The translations under genes were made by a program, and so were the position numbers. Below the pieces are notes generated by a model, which made no database searches, was not told where the DNA came from, and saw only the letters and a list, made by a program, of their open reading frames with translations. DNA of 60,487 nucleotides from Hyphomicrobiales bacterium (GTDB lineage: Bacteria > Pseudomonadota > Alphaproteobacteria > Rhizobiales > NORP267). The DNA is taken from the NCBI GenBank assembly GCA_030688605.1, contig JAUYJB010000130.1, positions 1 through 60,487 on the forward strand, read 5' to 3'. This document shows, one piece after another, positions 18,555 to 26,951 of this stretch. Position 1 is the stretch's first letter; each line of letters starts with the position of its first letter.

Positions 18555-19007
18555 ATGCGCGTCGCCCTCTACCAGCCGGACATTCCGCAGAACGCGGGGA
18601 CCATTCTGCGCCTGTGCGCCTGCCTCGACGTCGCCGTCGACGTCATCGAGCCGGCCGGCTTTCCGGCGAGCGACCGCGCCTTTCGCCGCGCCGGTCTCGA
18701 CTATCTCGATCGCGTCGATCTGAAGCGCCACGCCTCGTTTGCCGCGTTCGAAGCGTGGCGGCGGATAAACCCGGCCGCGCGCCTGATCCTGCTGACGACC
18801 AAGGCGGAGACGAGCTATATCGGCTTTGCGTTTGCCGGCGACGATGTCCTACTTCTCGGGCGCGAGTCGGCGGGCGTGCCGGCGAGCGTCCATAAGGCCG
18901 CGGACGCGCGATTGCGAATCCCCATGCGCGCGGGCCTGCGCTCGCTCAACGTCGCCGTCGCCGCTGCCATGGTGCTCGGCGAGGCGCTGCGCCAGACAAG
19001 GACATGA
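18555..19007 (+). CDS. trmL: tRNA (cytidine/uridine-34-2'-O)-methyltransferase
   Basis: TrmL methylates the ribose of the wobble base in leucine tRNAs. This 150-residue SPOUT (knotted) methyltransferase starts MRVALYQPDIPQNAGTILRL. It has LGRESAGVP near residue 99 and the C-terminal knot RIPMRAGLRSLNVAVAAAMV, which binds SAM. The length matches the family minimum, without extra domains. It is divergently transcribed from petABC, and its stop overlaps the next methyltransferase by 4 bp. Confidence 0.92.
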   Translation: MRVALYQPDIPQNAGTILRLCACLDVAVDVIEPAGFPASDRAFRRAGLDYLDRVDLKRHASFAAFEAWRRINPAARLILLTTKAETSYIGFAFAGDDVLLLGRESAGVPASVHKAADARLRIPMRAGLRSLNVAVAAAMVLGEALRQTRT

Positions 19008-19612
19008 CCAAGAAACGACCCTATGCCCACGTCGCCCGGCTTTACGACCTGCTCGACCTTCCCTTCGAGCACGGGCGCTACCAGCCGATCAGGCGGATGC
19101 TGTTCGAGGGCCTCGGCGGCACCATCCTCGATGCCGGAGTCGGGACCGGGCGCAACATCCCGTTCTATCCGCCCGGCGCCGAGGTGGTCGGCATCGACCT
19201 TTCGCCGCAGATGCTGGCCCGGGCGCGACGGCGCAAGGAGCGCCTCGGTTCGCCGGTCGAGCTTATCGAAATGGACGCGACGGCGACCGCCTTTCCCGAC
19301 GCGCATTTCGACTTCGCGGTCGCGACCTTCCTGTTCTGCGTCCTCGACAACGACGAACAGCTTCCGGGCCTCAAGGAGCTTGCCCGCGTGGTCAAGCCCG
19401 AGGGCGAGATCCGCATCATCGAATACGCCTATTCGCAAAGGCCGATGAAACGCTTCGTCATGCGGCTGTGGGCGCCCTGGGTGCGCTTCGCCTATGGCGC
19501 GACGTTCGACCGCGATACCGAGCGTTATGTCGAGGACGCCGGCCTCAGGCTTGTCGCGAAGCGCTTCGTCTTCGAGGACATCATCAAGCTGCTGGTCCTC
19601 AAACCGCGATAA
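19004..19612 (+). CDS. Class I SAM-dependent methyltransferase (UbiE/PmtA-like)
   Basis: A 202-residue cytoplasmic methyltransferase with motif I ILDAGVGTGRNIPFY near residue 41, the acidic end of strand 2 in VVGIDLSPQML, motif II FDFAVATFLFCVLD, and ELARVVKPEGEIRIIEY after it. The C-terminal half (KRFVMRLWAPWVRFAYGATF) resembles phospholipid or quinone methyltransferases of the PmtA/UbiE group. The substrate cannot be told from the sequence. It is translationally coupled to trmL (ATGA overlap). Confidence 0.82.
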   Translation: MTKKRPYAHVARLYDLLDLPFEHGRYQPIRRMLFEGLGGTILDAGVGTGRNIPFYPPGAEVVGIDLSPQMLARARRRKERLGSPVELIEMDATATAFPDAHFDFAVATFLFCVLDNDEQLPGLKELARVVKPEGEIRIIEYAYSQRPMKRFVMRLWAPWVRFAYGATFDRDTERYVEDAGLRLVAKRFVFEDIIKLLVLKPR

Positions 19613-19685
19613 GCCCAAAGCCGCGGGCCGAGGCCATGCGTTTCGTCGTTGCCAGCTTTCGGCAATTGCGGGAATATGCGTGCCG

Positions 19686-20048
19686 ATGAGAATGTTCGCC
19701 GCCCTTGGTTTCGTTTTGGCCGTGATTTTCGGCCTCGGCGCCCTGGCGCCTCCGGCGACCGCGGCCGCCTGGTCGGCGGACCTTCCGGCGCCCATCCATG
19801 ACGGAAGGGTTGCCGCGGGCGGCTGTTGCGACTGCGGCGCCACCTGTCAAACCATCGTCGGCAACGGCAACTGCCCGGTCCATTGCGAGGCCGCACCGGC
19901 CCTTGCCCTTGCGACTTTCGTCGGTTCCGCGGCGCCCGGGCTGACTTTGGATCATGCAAGGGCCGATGATCGGGATGGTCTGCCCCGTTCGCCCGACCCC
20001 GCCCCTCCGAAACACCCGCTTCTCAGCCAGCAAGCAGTCGTCGCGTAA
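19686..20048 (+). CDS. Small secreted cysteine-cluster protein, unknown
   Basis: A 120-residue frame with a credible signal peptide (hydrophobic residues 5-25, cleavage near ATAAAWSA). The mature part has a compact cluster GGCCDCGATCQTIVGNGNCP ending CPVHCE, i.e. six cysteines and a His within about 23 residues. It closes with a Pro-rich tail (SPDPAPPKHP). Metal or haem-related binding is possible given the cytochrome c, hemF and copper-chaperone genes just downstream, but no family is recognised. No strong ribosome site is visible, and ATG 19692 is an alternative start. Confidence 0.55.
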   Translation: MRMFAALGFVLAVIFGLGALAPPATAAAWSADLPAPIHDGRVAAGGCCDCGATCQTIVGNGNCPVHCEAAPALALATFVGSAAPGLTLDHARADDRDGLPRSPDPAPPKHPLLSQQAVVA

Positions 20049-20140
20049 GCGGCGGAATGGGAGAAGCGATTCAATGGCAGGCGGGTTGGCTGCGAATCTT
20101 CGGCTTCCCGCCATAGTGCCAGGATTTCTGGAGGTGGACC

Positions 20141-20854
20141 ATGCGTTACGATTACCCGCTCGTTGCACTTGTCTTGTCGTTTGCGTTCCATCCTGCCGCC
20201 GTTCTTGCGGCCGAGGACGGCGATCTGGCAAAGGGCGAACAGATTTTCCGGGCCTGCGCGGCCTGCCATTCGCTGACGCCCAAGCGTCACATGACCGGTC
20301 CCAGTCTCGCCGATATCTGGGACCGGCACGCCGGGACCGCGGAAGGTTTCAGCCGCTATTCGCAGGCCCTCCGGAATTCCGGGATTGTCTGGGACGCCGA
20401 TACGCTGGACGCTTGGCTCGCCGACACGCGCGCCCTCGTCCCCGGCAACCGGATGATCTTCCGCGGCATGTCCGATGCCGGACAGCGGCGCGACCTGATC
20501 GCCTTCCTGCGCCAGGTCTCGGAACATCGGCGCGCGCAGGCTCCGGCACCGGCGCAAAATGCCGAGCAGGAGCCAATGGCCGGCCAAGAAGAACCGATGG
20601 ACCTCAAGGCCGCGCCGCCGGCCAACCGGGTCGTTTCGGTGCGTTATTGCCGCGATACCTATACAGTCGTCAGCGAAAGCGGAGAGGCACATGAATTCTG
20701 GGAGTTCAACCTGCGCATCAAGACCGATGGCAGCGACCTCGGTCCGGCCCCCAACCATCCGGTGTTGATACAGTCCGGCATGATGGGCGACCGGGCCTTC
20801 CTCGTCTTCGCCGCTCCGGCGGAGATCAACGCGTTCGTCAGCGCCCAGTGCTGA
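20141..20854 (+). CDS. c-type cytochrome with an extra C-terminal domain
   Basis: A 237-residue periplasmic cytochrome. Residues 1-23 are a signal peptide. Residues 25-128 form a class I cytochrome c with haem site C39-A-A-C-H43, TGPSLADIWDRHAG, and a Met-ligand region ALVPGNRMIFRGM. After an Ala/Pro/Glu-rich linker (about 130-158) comes an 80-residue domain (NRVVSVRYCRDTYTVVSESG to INAFVSAQC) with two cysteines at its ends, which I do not recognise. The ribosome site GGAGGTG sits 4 bases before the ATG. hemF follows 15 bp later, linking haem supply and the cytochrome. Confidence 0.87.
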   Translation: MRYDYPLVALVLSFAFHPAAVLAAEDGDLAKGEQIFRACAACHSLTPKRHMTGPSLADIWDRHAGTAEGFSRYSQALRNSGIVWDADTLDAWLADTRALVPGNRMIFRGMSDAGQRRDLIAFLRQVSEHRRAQAPAPAQNAEQEPMAGQEEPMDLKAAPPANRVVSVRYCRDTYTVVSESGEAHEFWEFNLRIKTDGSDLGPAPNHPVLIQSGMMGDRAFLVFAAPAEINAFVSAQC

Positions 20855-20869
20855 CGGAGATCGCCGCAG

Positions 20870-21775
20870 ATGACCTTGCCCCCCGACCTCGACGCCAAGA
20901 AACGACGCGCGGCCGAGTGGTTTTCCGAGTTGCGCAACAAGATCTGCGCCGCCTTCGAGGACCTGGAGGTCGAGCTGACTGGCCCCGGCAGCGACCGGCC
21001 GCAGGGCCGCTTCGAAAGCACGCCCTGGACGCGAGAGGACCATGGCGGCGGAAAGGGGGACTGCGGCGATAGCGGCGGCGGCGAGATGGCGCTGTTGCGC
21101 GGGCGCGTGTTCGAGAAGGTCGGGGTCCATGTTTCGACCGTCTACGGCGAGTTCTCGGAAGAGTTCCGCGGCGAGATCCCAGGGGGCGCCGAGGACCCGC
21201 GTTTCTGGGCGAGCGGCATTTCGCTCATCGCCCACCCGTGCAATCCCAACGTGCCGGCGGCGCACATGAACACCCGCATGATCGTCACCTCGAAACTGTG
21301 GTTCGGCGGCGGCGCCGACCTGACCCCGGTGCTCGAACGCCGCCGCAGCCAGGAGGACCCCGACACAAGCGACTTCCACGCCGCCATGCGGGCCGCCTGC
21401 GATACGCATAAGGACGTGGCCGACTATGCCAGCTTCAAGGACTGGTGCGACCGCTACTTCTACCTGCCGCACCGGGGCGAGATGCGCGGCGTCGGCGGCA
21501 TCTTCTACGACCGGCTGGAGGTCGAGGACTGGGACGCCGGTTTCGCCTTCACGCGCGCCGTGGGCGACGCCTTTCTCGGCATCTATCCGGTGCTCGTCCG
21601 GCGCAACATGGACCGGCCCTGGACCGAGGCGGAGCGCGAGGAACAGCTCGTCCGGCGCGGCCGCTACGTCGAGTACAATCTGCTCTACGACCGCGGCACG
21701 ACCTTCGGGCTGAAGACCGGCGGCCATGTCGAGGCGATCCTGTCCTCGATGCCGCCGATCGCCAAATGGCCGTGA
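20870..21775 (+). CDS. hemF: Oxygen-dependent coproporphyrinogen III oxidase
   Basis: HemF decarboxylates coproporphyrinogen III to protoporphyrinogen IX using O2, a late haem step in the cytoplasm. The 301-residue protein has the family blocks: [40 protein letters not shown] with the active-site histidines, [55 protein letters not shown] and a final SMPP. The GGE/IAHP/NTR pattern is intact, so it should be active. Its position beside a cytochrome c and copper-delivery genes fits aerobic respiration. Confidence 0.96.
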   Translation: MTLPPDLDAKKRRAAEWFSELRNKICAAFEDLEVELTGPGSDRPQGRFESTPWTREDHGGGKGDCGDSGGGEMALLRGRVFEKVGVHVSTVYGEFSEEFRGEIPGGAEDPRFWASGISLIAHPCNPNVPAAHMNTRMIVTSKLWFGGGADLTPVLERRRSQEDPDTSDFHAAMRAACDTHKDVADYASFKDWCDRYFYLPHRGEMRGVGGIFYDRLEVEDWDAGFAFTRAVGDAFLGIYPVLVRRNMDRPWTEAEREEQLVRRGRYVEYNLLYDRGTTFGLKTGGHVEAILSSMPPIAKWP

Positions 21776-21816
21776 AACCCCTTTCATTACCCGGCCGATG
21801 CACTATTTTTACCCTC

Positions 21817-21999
21817 ATGACCCGACAGCGGAACCCCGGCAGCGAGACACGCAATGGCCTCCTCGGACCGCCGGCGGCGGTCGCACTGTTCGCCGCCGCG
21901 GCCGGAATTCTGCTGCTGGCGGGCCTTGCCTTGTGGCAGCGCCACGGGCTTCTCATCTATGTCGACATGCTGGCCAATGGGATATGGAACTGTTTCTGA
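21817..21999 (+). CDS. Small single-pass membrane protein, unknown
   Basis: A 60-residue frame between hemF and the PCuAC gene, all on the plus strand. It has a polar, basic N-terminus (MTRQRNPGSETRNG), one hydrophobic segment at about residues 21-41, a short YVDMLANGIW stretch and a terminal Cys-Phe. No clear ribosome site is seen (the stretch upstream is AT-rich, CACTATTTTTACCCTC). Codon use matches its neighbours. I do not recognise a family; a role in oxidase assembly is only a guess from context. Confidence 0.5.
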   Translation: MTRQRNPGSETRNGLLGPPAAVALFAAAAGILLLAGLALWQRHGLLIYVDMLANGIWNCF

Positions 22000-22035
22000 G
22001 GCCGGCGTGATTCGTCTTAACATGGAAGACCCGTC

Positions 22036-22578
22036 ATGAGACTTTCGAAGCTCGCGGCCCTGTGCCTTGCGGCGTTTGTTGTCGCCGCCCTCGCCCTTTC
22101 CGCCTTGGCTCAAGGCGAGGCGCAGAACGGCATCGCAGTCTCCGAGGCCTGGGCACGGGCGACCCCGCCGGCGGCAAGGACCGGCGCGGTCTATGCGACC
22201 ATCCGCAACTCCGGCGGCGCGCCCGACCGGCTGATCGGCATTGAGAGCGACGTGGCCGACGGTGGCGTGATCCACGAAATGACCATGGAGGGCGACGTCA
22301 TGCGGATGCGCCCGCTGACAGACGGCGTCGTCGTCGCGCCGGGTGAAACCGTCGCGCTCGCCCCCGGCGGGTTGCACGGCATGCTGATCGGCCTCAAACA
22401 CCCGCTGAAAGCAGGTGACACGTTTCATGCGACAGCGGTCTTCGAGACCGCCGGGCGCATCGAGATTTCCGTTCCAGTGGTGGCGATGGGCGCGGCGGCG
22501 CCCGGCGGACCCGCCATGGAGGGCATGTCTTCCGAAGGCCATGGAATGAACATGAACCAGGGTGAAGGAAAGCCATGA
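22036..22578 (+). CDS. PCu(A)C-type periplasmic copper chaperone
   Basis: A 180-residue periplasmic protein with a signal peptide (residues 1-25) and the DUF461/PCuAC cupredoxin-like fold. The copper ligands are visible as H80-E-M82, M89/M91 and H114-G-M116 (in GGLHGMLIGLK), close to the H(M)X10MX21HXM signature. It has an additional Met/His tail, MEGMSSEGHGMNMNQG, which is likely a second copper site, as in other PCuAC proteins with C-terminal extensions. PCuAC and Sco cooperate to load copper into the CuA centre of cytochrome oxidase. The stop overlaps sco by 4 bp. Confidence 0.93.
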   Translation: MRLSKLAALCLAAFVVAALALSALAQGEAQNGIAVSEAWARATPPAARTGAVYATIRNSGGAPDRLIGIESDVADGGVIHEMTMEGDVMRMRPLTDGVVVAPGETVALAPGGLHGMLIGLKHPLKAGDTFHATAVFETAGRIEISVPVVAMGAAAPGGPAMEGMSSEGHGMNMNQGEGKP

Positions 22579-23201
22579 GCGGACGGCGCGGGCCTCCCCG
22601 GCTCGCAATCTACACCGCCTTTGCGGCGCTCGCGGCGGCGCTGGTCATCACGGCGATCGCCGTCTTCACCCTGTCGCGGCCCGGCGGCATCGGCACCGTC
22701 ATCTCCTCGGGCGAGGCGCAGGTCGGCGGCCCGTTCACCATGACCGACGAGAACGGCGGGCCGGTCACCGAAAAGTCGCTCCTCGGCAAGCCGTCGATCC
22801 TGTTTTTCGGCTTCACCTATTGCCCGGAAGTCTGTCCGACGACGCTTTACGATATGTCGGCGGTGCTGGAAAAGATGGGCGACGACGCCGACCGCATCAA
22901 CGCGGTATTCATCTCGGTCGATCCGGAGCGCGACACGCCGCAGGCAATGAAGGACTATCTGCAGGCCTTCAACCCGCATATTCGCGGGTTCACCGGCACC
23001 CCGGAGGAGACCCGCGAGATCGCCAAGGCCTACCGGGTCTATTATCGGAAGGTGCCGCTCGAGGGCGGCGACTACACGGTCGATCACACGGCGCTGGTCT
23101 ATCTGTTCGACGCGGAGGGGAAATTCGTCAGCCCGCTCAATCTGAAGCAGGCGCCGGAAAAGGCGGCCGCCCCCATCCGCGCGCTGCTTGGAGAAAGCTG
23201 A
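22575..23201 (+). CDS. Sco1/SenC copper-delivery protein
   Basis: A 208-residue protein anchored by one N-terminal membrane helix (about residues 12-33) with a periplasmic thioredoxin-like domain. The copper site is C83-P-E-V-C87-P plus H171 in VDHTALVYLF. Other Sco markers are FFGFTYCPEVCPTTLYDM, FISVDPERDTP and GFTGTPEE. Sco reduces or metallates the CuA site of cytochrome c oxidase together with PCuAC, whose gene overlaps it. No oxidase subunits are in the window. Confidence 0.95.
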   Translation: MSGRRGPPRLAIYTAFAALAAALVITAIAVFTLSRPGGIGTVISSGEAQVGGPFTMTDENGGPVTEKSLLGKPSILFFGFTYCPEVCPTTLYDMSAVLEKMGDDADRINAVFISVDPERDTPQAMKDYLQAFNPHIRGFTGTPEETREIAKAYRVYYRKVPLEGGDYTVDHTALVYLFDAEGKFVSPLNLKQAPEKAAAPIRALLGES

Positions 23202-23207
23202 GCGGCG

Positions 23208-24473
23208 CTATTCGCCCCCCGCGGCGATGGCCTCCTCGATGAGAACGTCGAGTTCCTCCTTGGCGGTCGGAAAGCCGCACGCGATCCAGCGTTCCTCGGC
23301 CGCCCGCAGGATCGTGCCGACATGCGGGCCGCCCTTGATGCCGCGCTGCCTGAGATCGGCCCCGCGCCACGGCAGCTCCGGCACGCGCCAGCGCTCCGGC
23401 AACCGGTAGAGCGCCTTCCAGCCCGGATCGTCCATCGCCCCGCCGCGCCGCGCCCAGGAGGCCAGCACCCGGTCGGTGAAGGTGCCTCTGCCGGCCCGGT
23501 AGAGCGCGTGCTTGCGATCGGCTTCCGGCAGCGCCGGCGTCATCTCCCACCAATGCTCGCTCGCCGCGACGAGGCGCTGATGCTCGGCCCGCGACAGGCG
23601 CAGCCGGGTGTTGAGCCGGTCGGCGTCCTCGGCCACCGCACAGCCGAGAACGGCAAGCCGCAGCGTCGCATCGATATCGAGTCCGAGCGCCGCCTCGATG
23701 CGCAGGAGATGGGCGAAGGGGCCGAGATAGGCGACGCCGGCGAAGAGATCGAGCGAGATGCCGGTCTCGACCATGGCCGTGACGGCGCTAAGCGGTTCGT
23801 CCGCTTGCATCAGACGCCGCGTCTCCTGGCCGAGGCGCTCGGCGGAAAGCTGCGCGAGGCCGTGGCGCGCGCGCACACAGGCCGCAAGCCCCTCGGCGTC
23901 GAGCGCGCCCTCGCCATATTCCGCGTGCAGGCGGAAGAAGCGCAGGATGCGCAGATAGTCCTCGCCGAGCCGCGCGTCGGCGTCGCCGATGAAGCGCACG
24001 CGCCGCGCGGCGATGTCCCGATAGCCGCCGAGCGGGTCGAACACCCGGCCTTCCGCGTCGGCATAAAGCGCGTTGATGGTGAAGTCGCGCCTGCGCGCGT
24101 CCTCCTTCCAGTCATCGGTGAAGACGACGAGCGCGTGCCGGCCATAGGTCTCCAGATCGAGCCGCAGGGTCGTTACCTCGAACGGCCGGCCATGGGCGAT
24201 CACCGTGACCGTGCCGTGGTCGATCCCCGTCGGCACCGCCTTGAGCCCGGCCCGGCCGGACTTGGCCAGGACCTGCTCGGGCGGCACCCGCGTGGCAAGG
24301 TCGATGTCCTTGACCGGGCGGTCGAACAGCGCGTTGCGCACCGCCCCGCCGACGATCCGGGTCAGCCCCTCCTCGCCGCCGCCGAGCGCCGCCAAGACGC
24401 TCTGCAACGCCGGGTCGTGCAGCCAATCCTGCCCGGCAAGACTTGGTAAGCTGTCTTCCTGCATCCCGCTCAT
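23208..24473 (-). CDS. cca: CCA tRNA nucleotidyltransferase / poly(A) polymerase family
   Basis: A 421-residue class II nucleotidyltransferase that adds or repairs the 3' CCA of tRNAs. The catalytic head has IVGGAVRNALFDRPVKDIDLAT (GGxVRN and the DID metal site) near residue 40, followed by EVTTLR and RRRDFTINALYAD. The RNA-binding part continues with FDPLGGYRDIAARRVRFIGDADARL and EDYLRILRFFRLHAEYG. ATG 24473 precedes MSGMQEDS; longer frames run into the Nudix gene. Alphaproteobacterial members often sit beside this same Nudix and DUF1285 pair. Confidence 0.94.
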   Translation of the reverse strand: MSGMQEDSLPSLAGQDWLHDPALQSVLAALGGGEEGLTRIVGGAVRNALFDRPVKDIDLATRVPPEQVLAKSGRAGLKAVPTGIDHGTVTVIAHGRPFEVTTLRLDLETYGRHALVVFTDDWKEDARRRDFTINALYADAEGRVFDPLGGYRDIAARRVRFIGDADARLGEDYLRILRFFRLHAEYGEGALDAEGLAACVRARHGLAQLSAERLGQETRRLMQADEPLSAVTAMVETGISLDLFAGVAYLGPFAHLLRIEAALGLDIDATLRLAVLGCAVAEDADRLNTRLRLSRAEHQRLVAASEHWWEMTPALPEADRKHALYRAGRGTFTDRVLASWARRGGAMDDPGWKALYRLPERWRVPELPWRGADLRQRGIKGGPHVGTILRAAEERWIACGFPTAKEELDVLIEEAIAAGGE

Positions 24474-24495
24474 CGCCGGTTCCGTGGATCGCCGT

Positions 24496-25170
24496 TCAGC
24501 GGCGATAGACCTCGTCGTATAGCTCGCGGATGATGCCTGCCGTAACACCCCAGATGTAACGATTTTGATACGGCATGGCGAAGAAATGACGCAGCTCGCC
24601 GCGCAGCACGCGGCTTAGGCGCTGGTGATTGTCCGGGTTCATCAGGAAGGACAGCGGCACCTCGAAGGCATCGGCGACCTCGCTCTGGTCGAGCGTGAGC
24701 GTGAAGCCCGGCCGCACCGTGGCGACGACCGGCACGATATTGAAGCCGGTGCGCGAGTGATAGGGGCGCAGATAGCCGATCGGCTCGACATGGCCCGGCG
24801 GCAGGCCGACCTCCTCCTGCGCCTCGCGCAGGGCGGCGGAAAGCGGCGTTTCGTCGGCCTCTTCGATCTTGCCGCCGGGAAATGCGATCTGGCCGGCATG
24901 GGACGGCAAATGCTCGGTGCGCTGGGTGAGCAGCACGGTTGCTTGGTCGCGATGGGCGATGACCGGAATGAGCACGGCGGCAAGCCGCAGCACCGAAGCC
25001 GCCCCCGGCGCGCCCTCGAAGCCGGGATCGAGCGCATGATCGCCCCCGGGCAGGCGGATGGCGGGCTCCCTGGCGCGCGCCGCATCGAGGCTGAGGCGCC
25101 TGCGCGCCCGGGCCGTAAACGCCGCGGCGCTGAACGACGAGGAGCCGGTTTCCGACACGTCCGTCATCAT
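24496..25170 (-). CDS. CoA pyrophosphatase-type Nudix hydrolase
   Basis: A 224-residue Nudix hydrolase. The Nudix box GGKIEEADETPLSAALREAQEEVGL lies near residues 98-122. Just before it is LLTQRTEHLPSHAGQIAFPGGK, the UPF0035 motif typical of CoA diphosphatases that cut CoA or acyl-CoA to 3',5'-ADP and phosphopantetheine. The C-terminal part has FNIVPVVATVRPGF and IWGVTAGIIREL. Its start overlaps the DUF1285 stop by 4 bp and cca follows 22 bp later, forming a DUF1285-Nudix-cca operon. Confidence 0.9.
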   Translation of the reverse strand: MMTDVSETGSSSFSAAAFTARARRRLSLDAARAREPAIRLPGGDHALDPGFEGAPGAASVLRLAAVLIPVIAHRDQATVLLTQRTEHLPSHAGQIAFPGGKIEEADETPLSAALREAQEEVGLPPGHVEPIGYLRPYHSRTGFNIVPVVATVRPGFTLTLDQSEVADAFEVPLSFLMNPDNHQRLSRVLRGELRHFFAMPYQNRYIWGVTAGIIRELYDEVYRR

Positions 25171-25775
25171 GCCTCCGCCAGCGCGGCGGCCGGCGCCATG
25201 GCGTAGAAGCGGCCCGAGCTCCAGACCCCGAACATCCGCTCGCGATCGACCGTTTCGTCCGTTCCCAGCGCCACCAGATCGTAGAACACGGGCCGTGCGA
25301 TCAGCGCCTCCAGGCGGCCGCGCACCCGCACATAGGGCTTCAGCCCGCCGGTCCCCGCCTCGGCTTCGAAGCGCAGCGGATGCTGGTCATCGACGCGGAC
25401 CTCGTCGTCGACATTGGTGCGGAAGCCGACGACCTGATCCGGGCCCTGATTGTCGACGCGCATCTCGACAGCGAGGAACGGCGCGTCGTCGACCCTGATG
25501 CCGACCTTCTCCACCGGGGTCACCAGAAAATATTTGCCGTCCTCCTCGCGCCGCAGCACCGAGGCGAACAGCTTGACCAGCCGCTTGCGGCCGATCGGCG
25601 TGCCGAGATAGAACCAAGTTCCGTCGCCGGCGATTCGCATGTCGAGGTCGCCGCAGAAGGGCGGATTCCACCGTTCCACCGGCGGCGACCCAGATTTTTT
25701 GCTCTGTTTCGCCTCTGCTTGAATCCGCGCCAGCTCCTGGGCGCCGGTTACTCGCTTGTCCGTCTGCTTGCTCAT
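25167..25775 (-). CDS. DUF1285 protein
   Basis: A 202-residue protein of the conserved alphaproteobacterial DUF1285 family. Markers are PPVERWNPPFCGDLDMRI near residue 31, DGTWFYLGTPIGRKRLVKLFASVL and FLVTPVEKVGIRVDDAPFLAVEM, followed by FRTNVDDEV. No enzyme motif is evident; structures of this family show a two-domain beta-rich fold, but the function is unknown. ATG 25775 is used; the 38 residues further upstream lack conservation cues. It is the first gene of the operon with Nudix and cca and is divergent from moxR. Confidence 0.86.
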   Translation of the reverse strand: MSKQTDKRVTGAQELARIQAEAKQSKKSGSPPVERWNPPFCGDLDMRIAGDGTWFYLGTPIGRKRLVKLFASVLRREEDGKYFLVTPVEKVGIRVDDAPFLAVEMRVDNQGPDQVVGFRTNVDDEVRVDDQHPLRFEAEAGTGGLKPYVRVRGRLEALIARPVFYDLVALGTDETVDRERMFGVWSSGRFYAMAPAAALAEA

Positions 25776-25951
25776 TGGTCTTCGGATTTCCGATGATTGG
25801 CCCAAACTTACCGCCGCATTTTCACCGAATGGTTGCGGCAAGAATCGAAAAACAGCTCTAAGTTCGCGATTTCCTCCAATGTCCGGCAATCACGTCCTTT
25901 TGTCATTTGCGCTCTTCCGCAAAACGCCTGCTCGGCACTATATTTGAGGCC

Positions 25952-26947
25952 ATGACCAACATAAATCAAACCAGCACGGAGATCGTGGCAGCGGTAGAAA
26001 CATCCGGCGCCAAGATCGCACGCGTGAAAGATGCCATCGGCACCGTGATTTTCGGTCAGGCGCCGGTCGTCGAGCAAACCCTGATCACCCTTCTGTCCGG
26101 CGGCCACGCGCTGCTCGTCGGCGTACCCGGACTCGCCAAGACCAAGCTGATCGACACGCTCGGCAAGGTGCTCGGCCTCGACACCAAGCGGGTGCAGTTC
26201 ACGCCCGACCTGATGCCACCGGACATTCTCGGCTCCGAGGTGCTCGAGGAAACGAGCGCCGGCCGGCGCAGCTTCCGCTTCATCAAGGGGCCGGTGTTCA
26301 CCCAGCTCCTGATGGCTGACGAGATCAACCGGGCAAGTCCGCGCACCCAGGCGGCCCTGCTGCAGGCGATGCAGGAATATCACGTCACCGTCGCCGGGCA
26401 GCGCCACGATCTGCCGCGCCCGTTCCACGTGCTGGCGACCCAGAACCCGCTCGAACAGGAGGGCACCTATCCCCTGCCCGAGGCGCAGCTCGACCGCTTC
26501 CTGATGCAGATCGACGTGCTCTATCCCGACCTTGCCTCCGAGCGGCGGATGCTGTTCGAGACCACCGGCGCTGAGGAAATCCACCCCGAGCACGCCATGA
26601 CGCCGGAGGACCTCGCCGAGGCGCAGCGCCTGGCGCGCCGCATCCCGGTCGGCGAAAGCGTCGTCGAGGCCATCCTCGGCCTGGTCCGCGCGGCGCGGCC
26701 GGACGGCGGCGATGAGGCAATCACCCGGTGGGTCGCCTGGGGACCGGGTCCGCGGGCGAGCCAGGCGCTGATGCTCGGCGTGCGCGCCCGGGCGCTGATC
26801 GACGGTCGATTTGCGCCGTCGATCGACGACGTCGCGGCGCTCGCCGAACCGGTGCTCAAGCACCGCATGGCGCTGACCTTCGCGGCACGGGCCGAGGGAC
26901 ACTCCGTCACCGAGATCATCGGTCAGCTCGCGGCGCGGCTGAGGTAG
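25952..26947 (+). CDS. MoxR-family AAA+ ATPase
   Basis: A 331-residue MoxR ATPase. Walker A is the MoxR form [10 protein letters not shown] near residue 58; Walker B is [22 protein letters not shown], followed by [39 protein letters not shown] (sensor 1 region). The C-terminal lid is normal. MoxR ATPases act as chaperones or remodelers with a partner that has a von Willebrand A-like domain, here the DUF58 protein encoded 4 bp downstream. Together with the next two genes it forms a four-gene cassette of unknown physiological role. Confidence 0.93.
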   Translation: MTNINQTSTEIVAAVETSGAKIARVKDAIGTVIFGQAPVVEQTLITLLSGGHALLVGVPGLAKTKLIDTLGKVLGLDTKRVQFTPDLMPPDILGSEVLEETSAGRRSFRFIKGPVFTQLLMADEINRASPRTQAALLQAMQEYHVTVAGQRHDLPRPFHVLATQNPLEQEGTYPLPEAQLDRFLMQIDVLYPDLASERRMLFETTGAEEIHPEHAMTPEDLAEAQRLARRIPVGESVVEAILGLVRAARPDGGDEAITRWVAWGPGPRASQALMLGVRARALIDGRFAPSIDDVAALAEPVLKHRMALTFAARAEGHSVTEIIGQLAARLR

Positions 26948-26951
26948 CCAC

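Noticed and set aside
18815-19843. 342-codon minus-strand frame opposite trmL and the methyltransferase
   Set aside because: Both plus-strand genes show full family motifs, and the antisense product has none.
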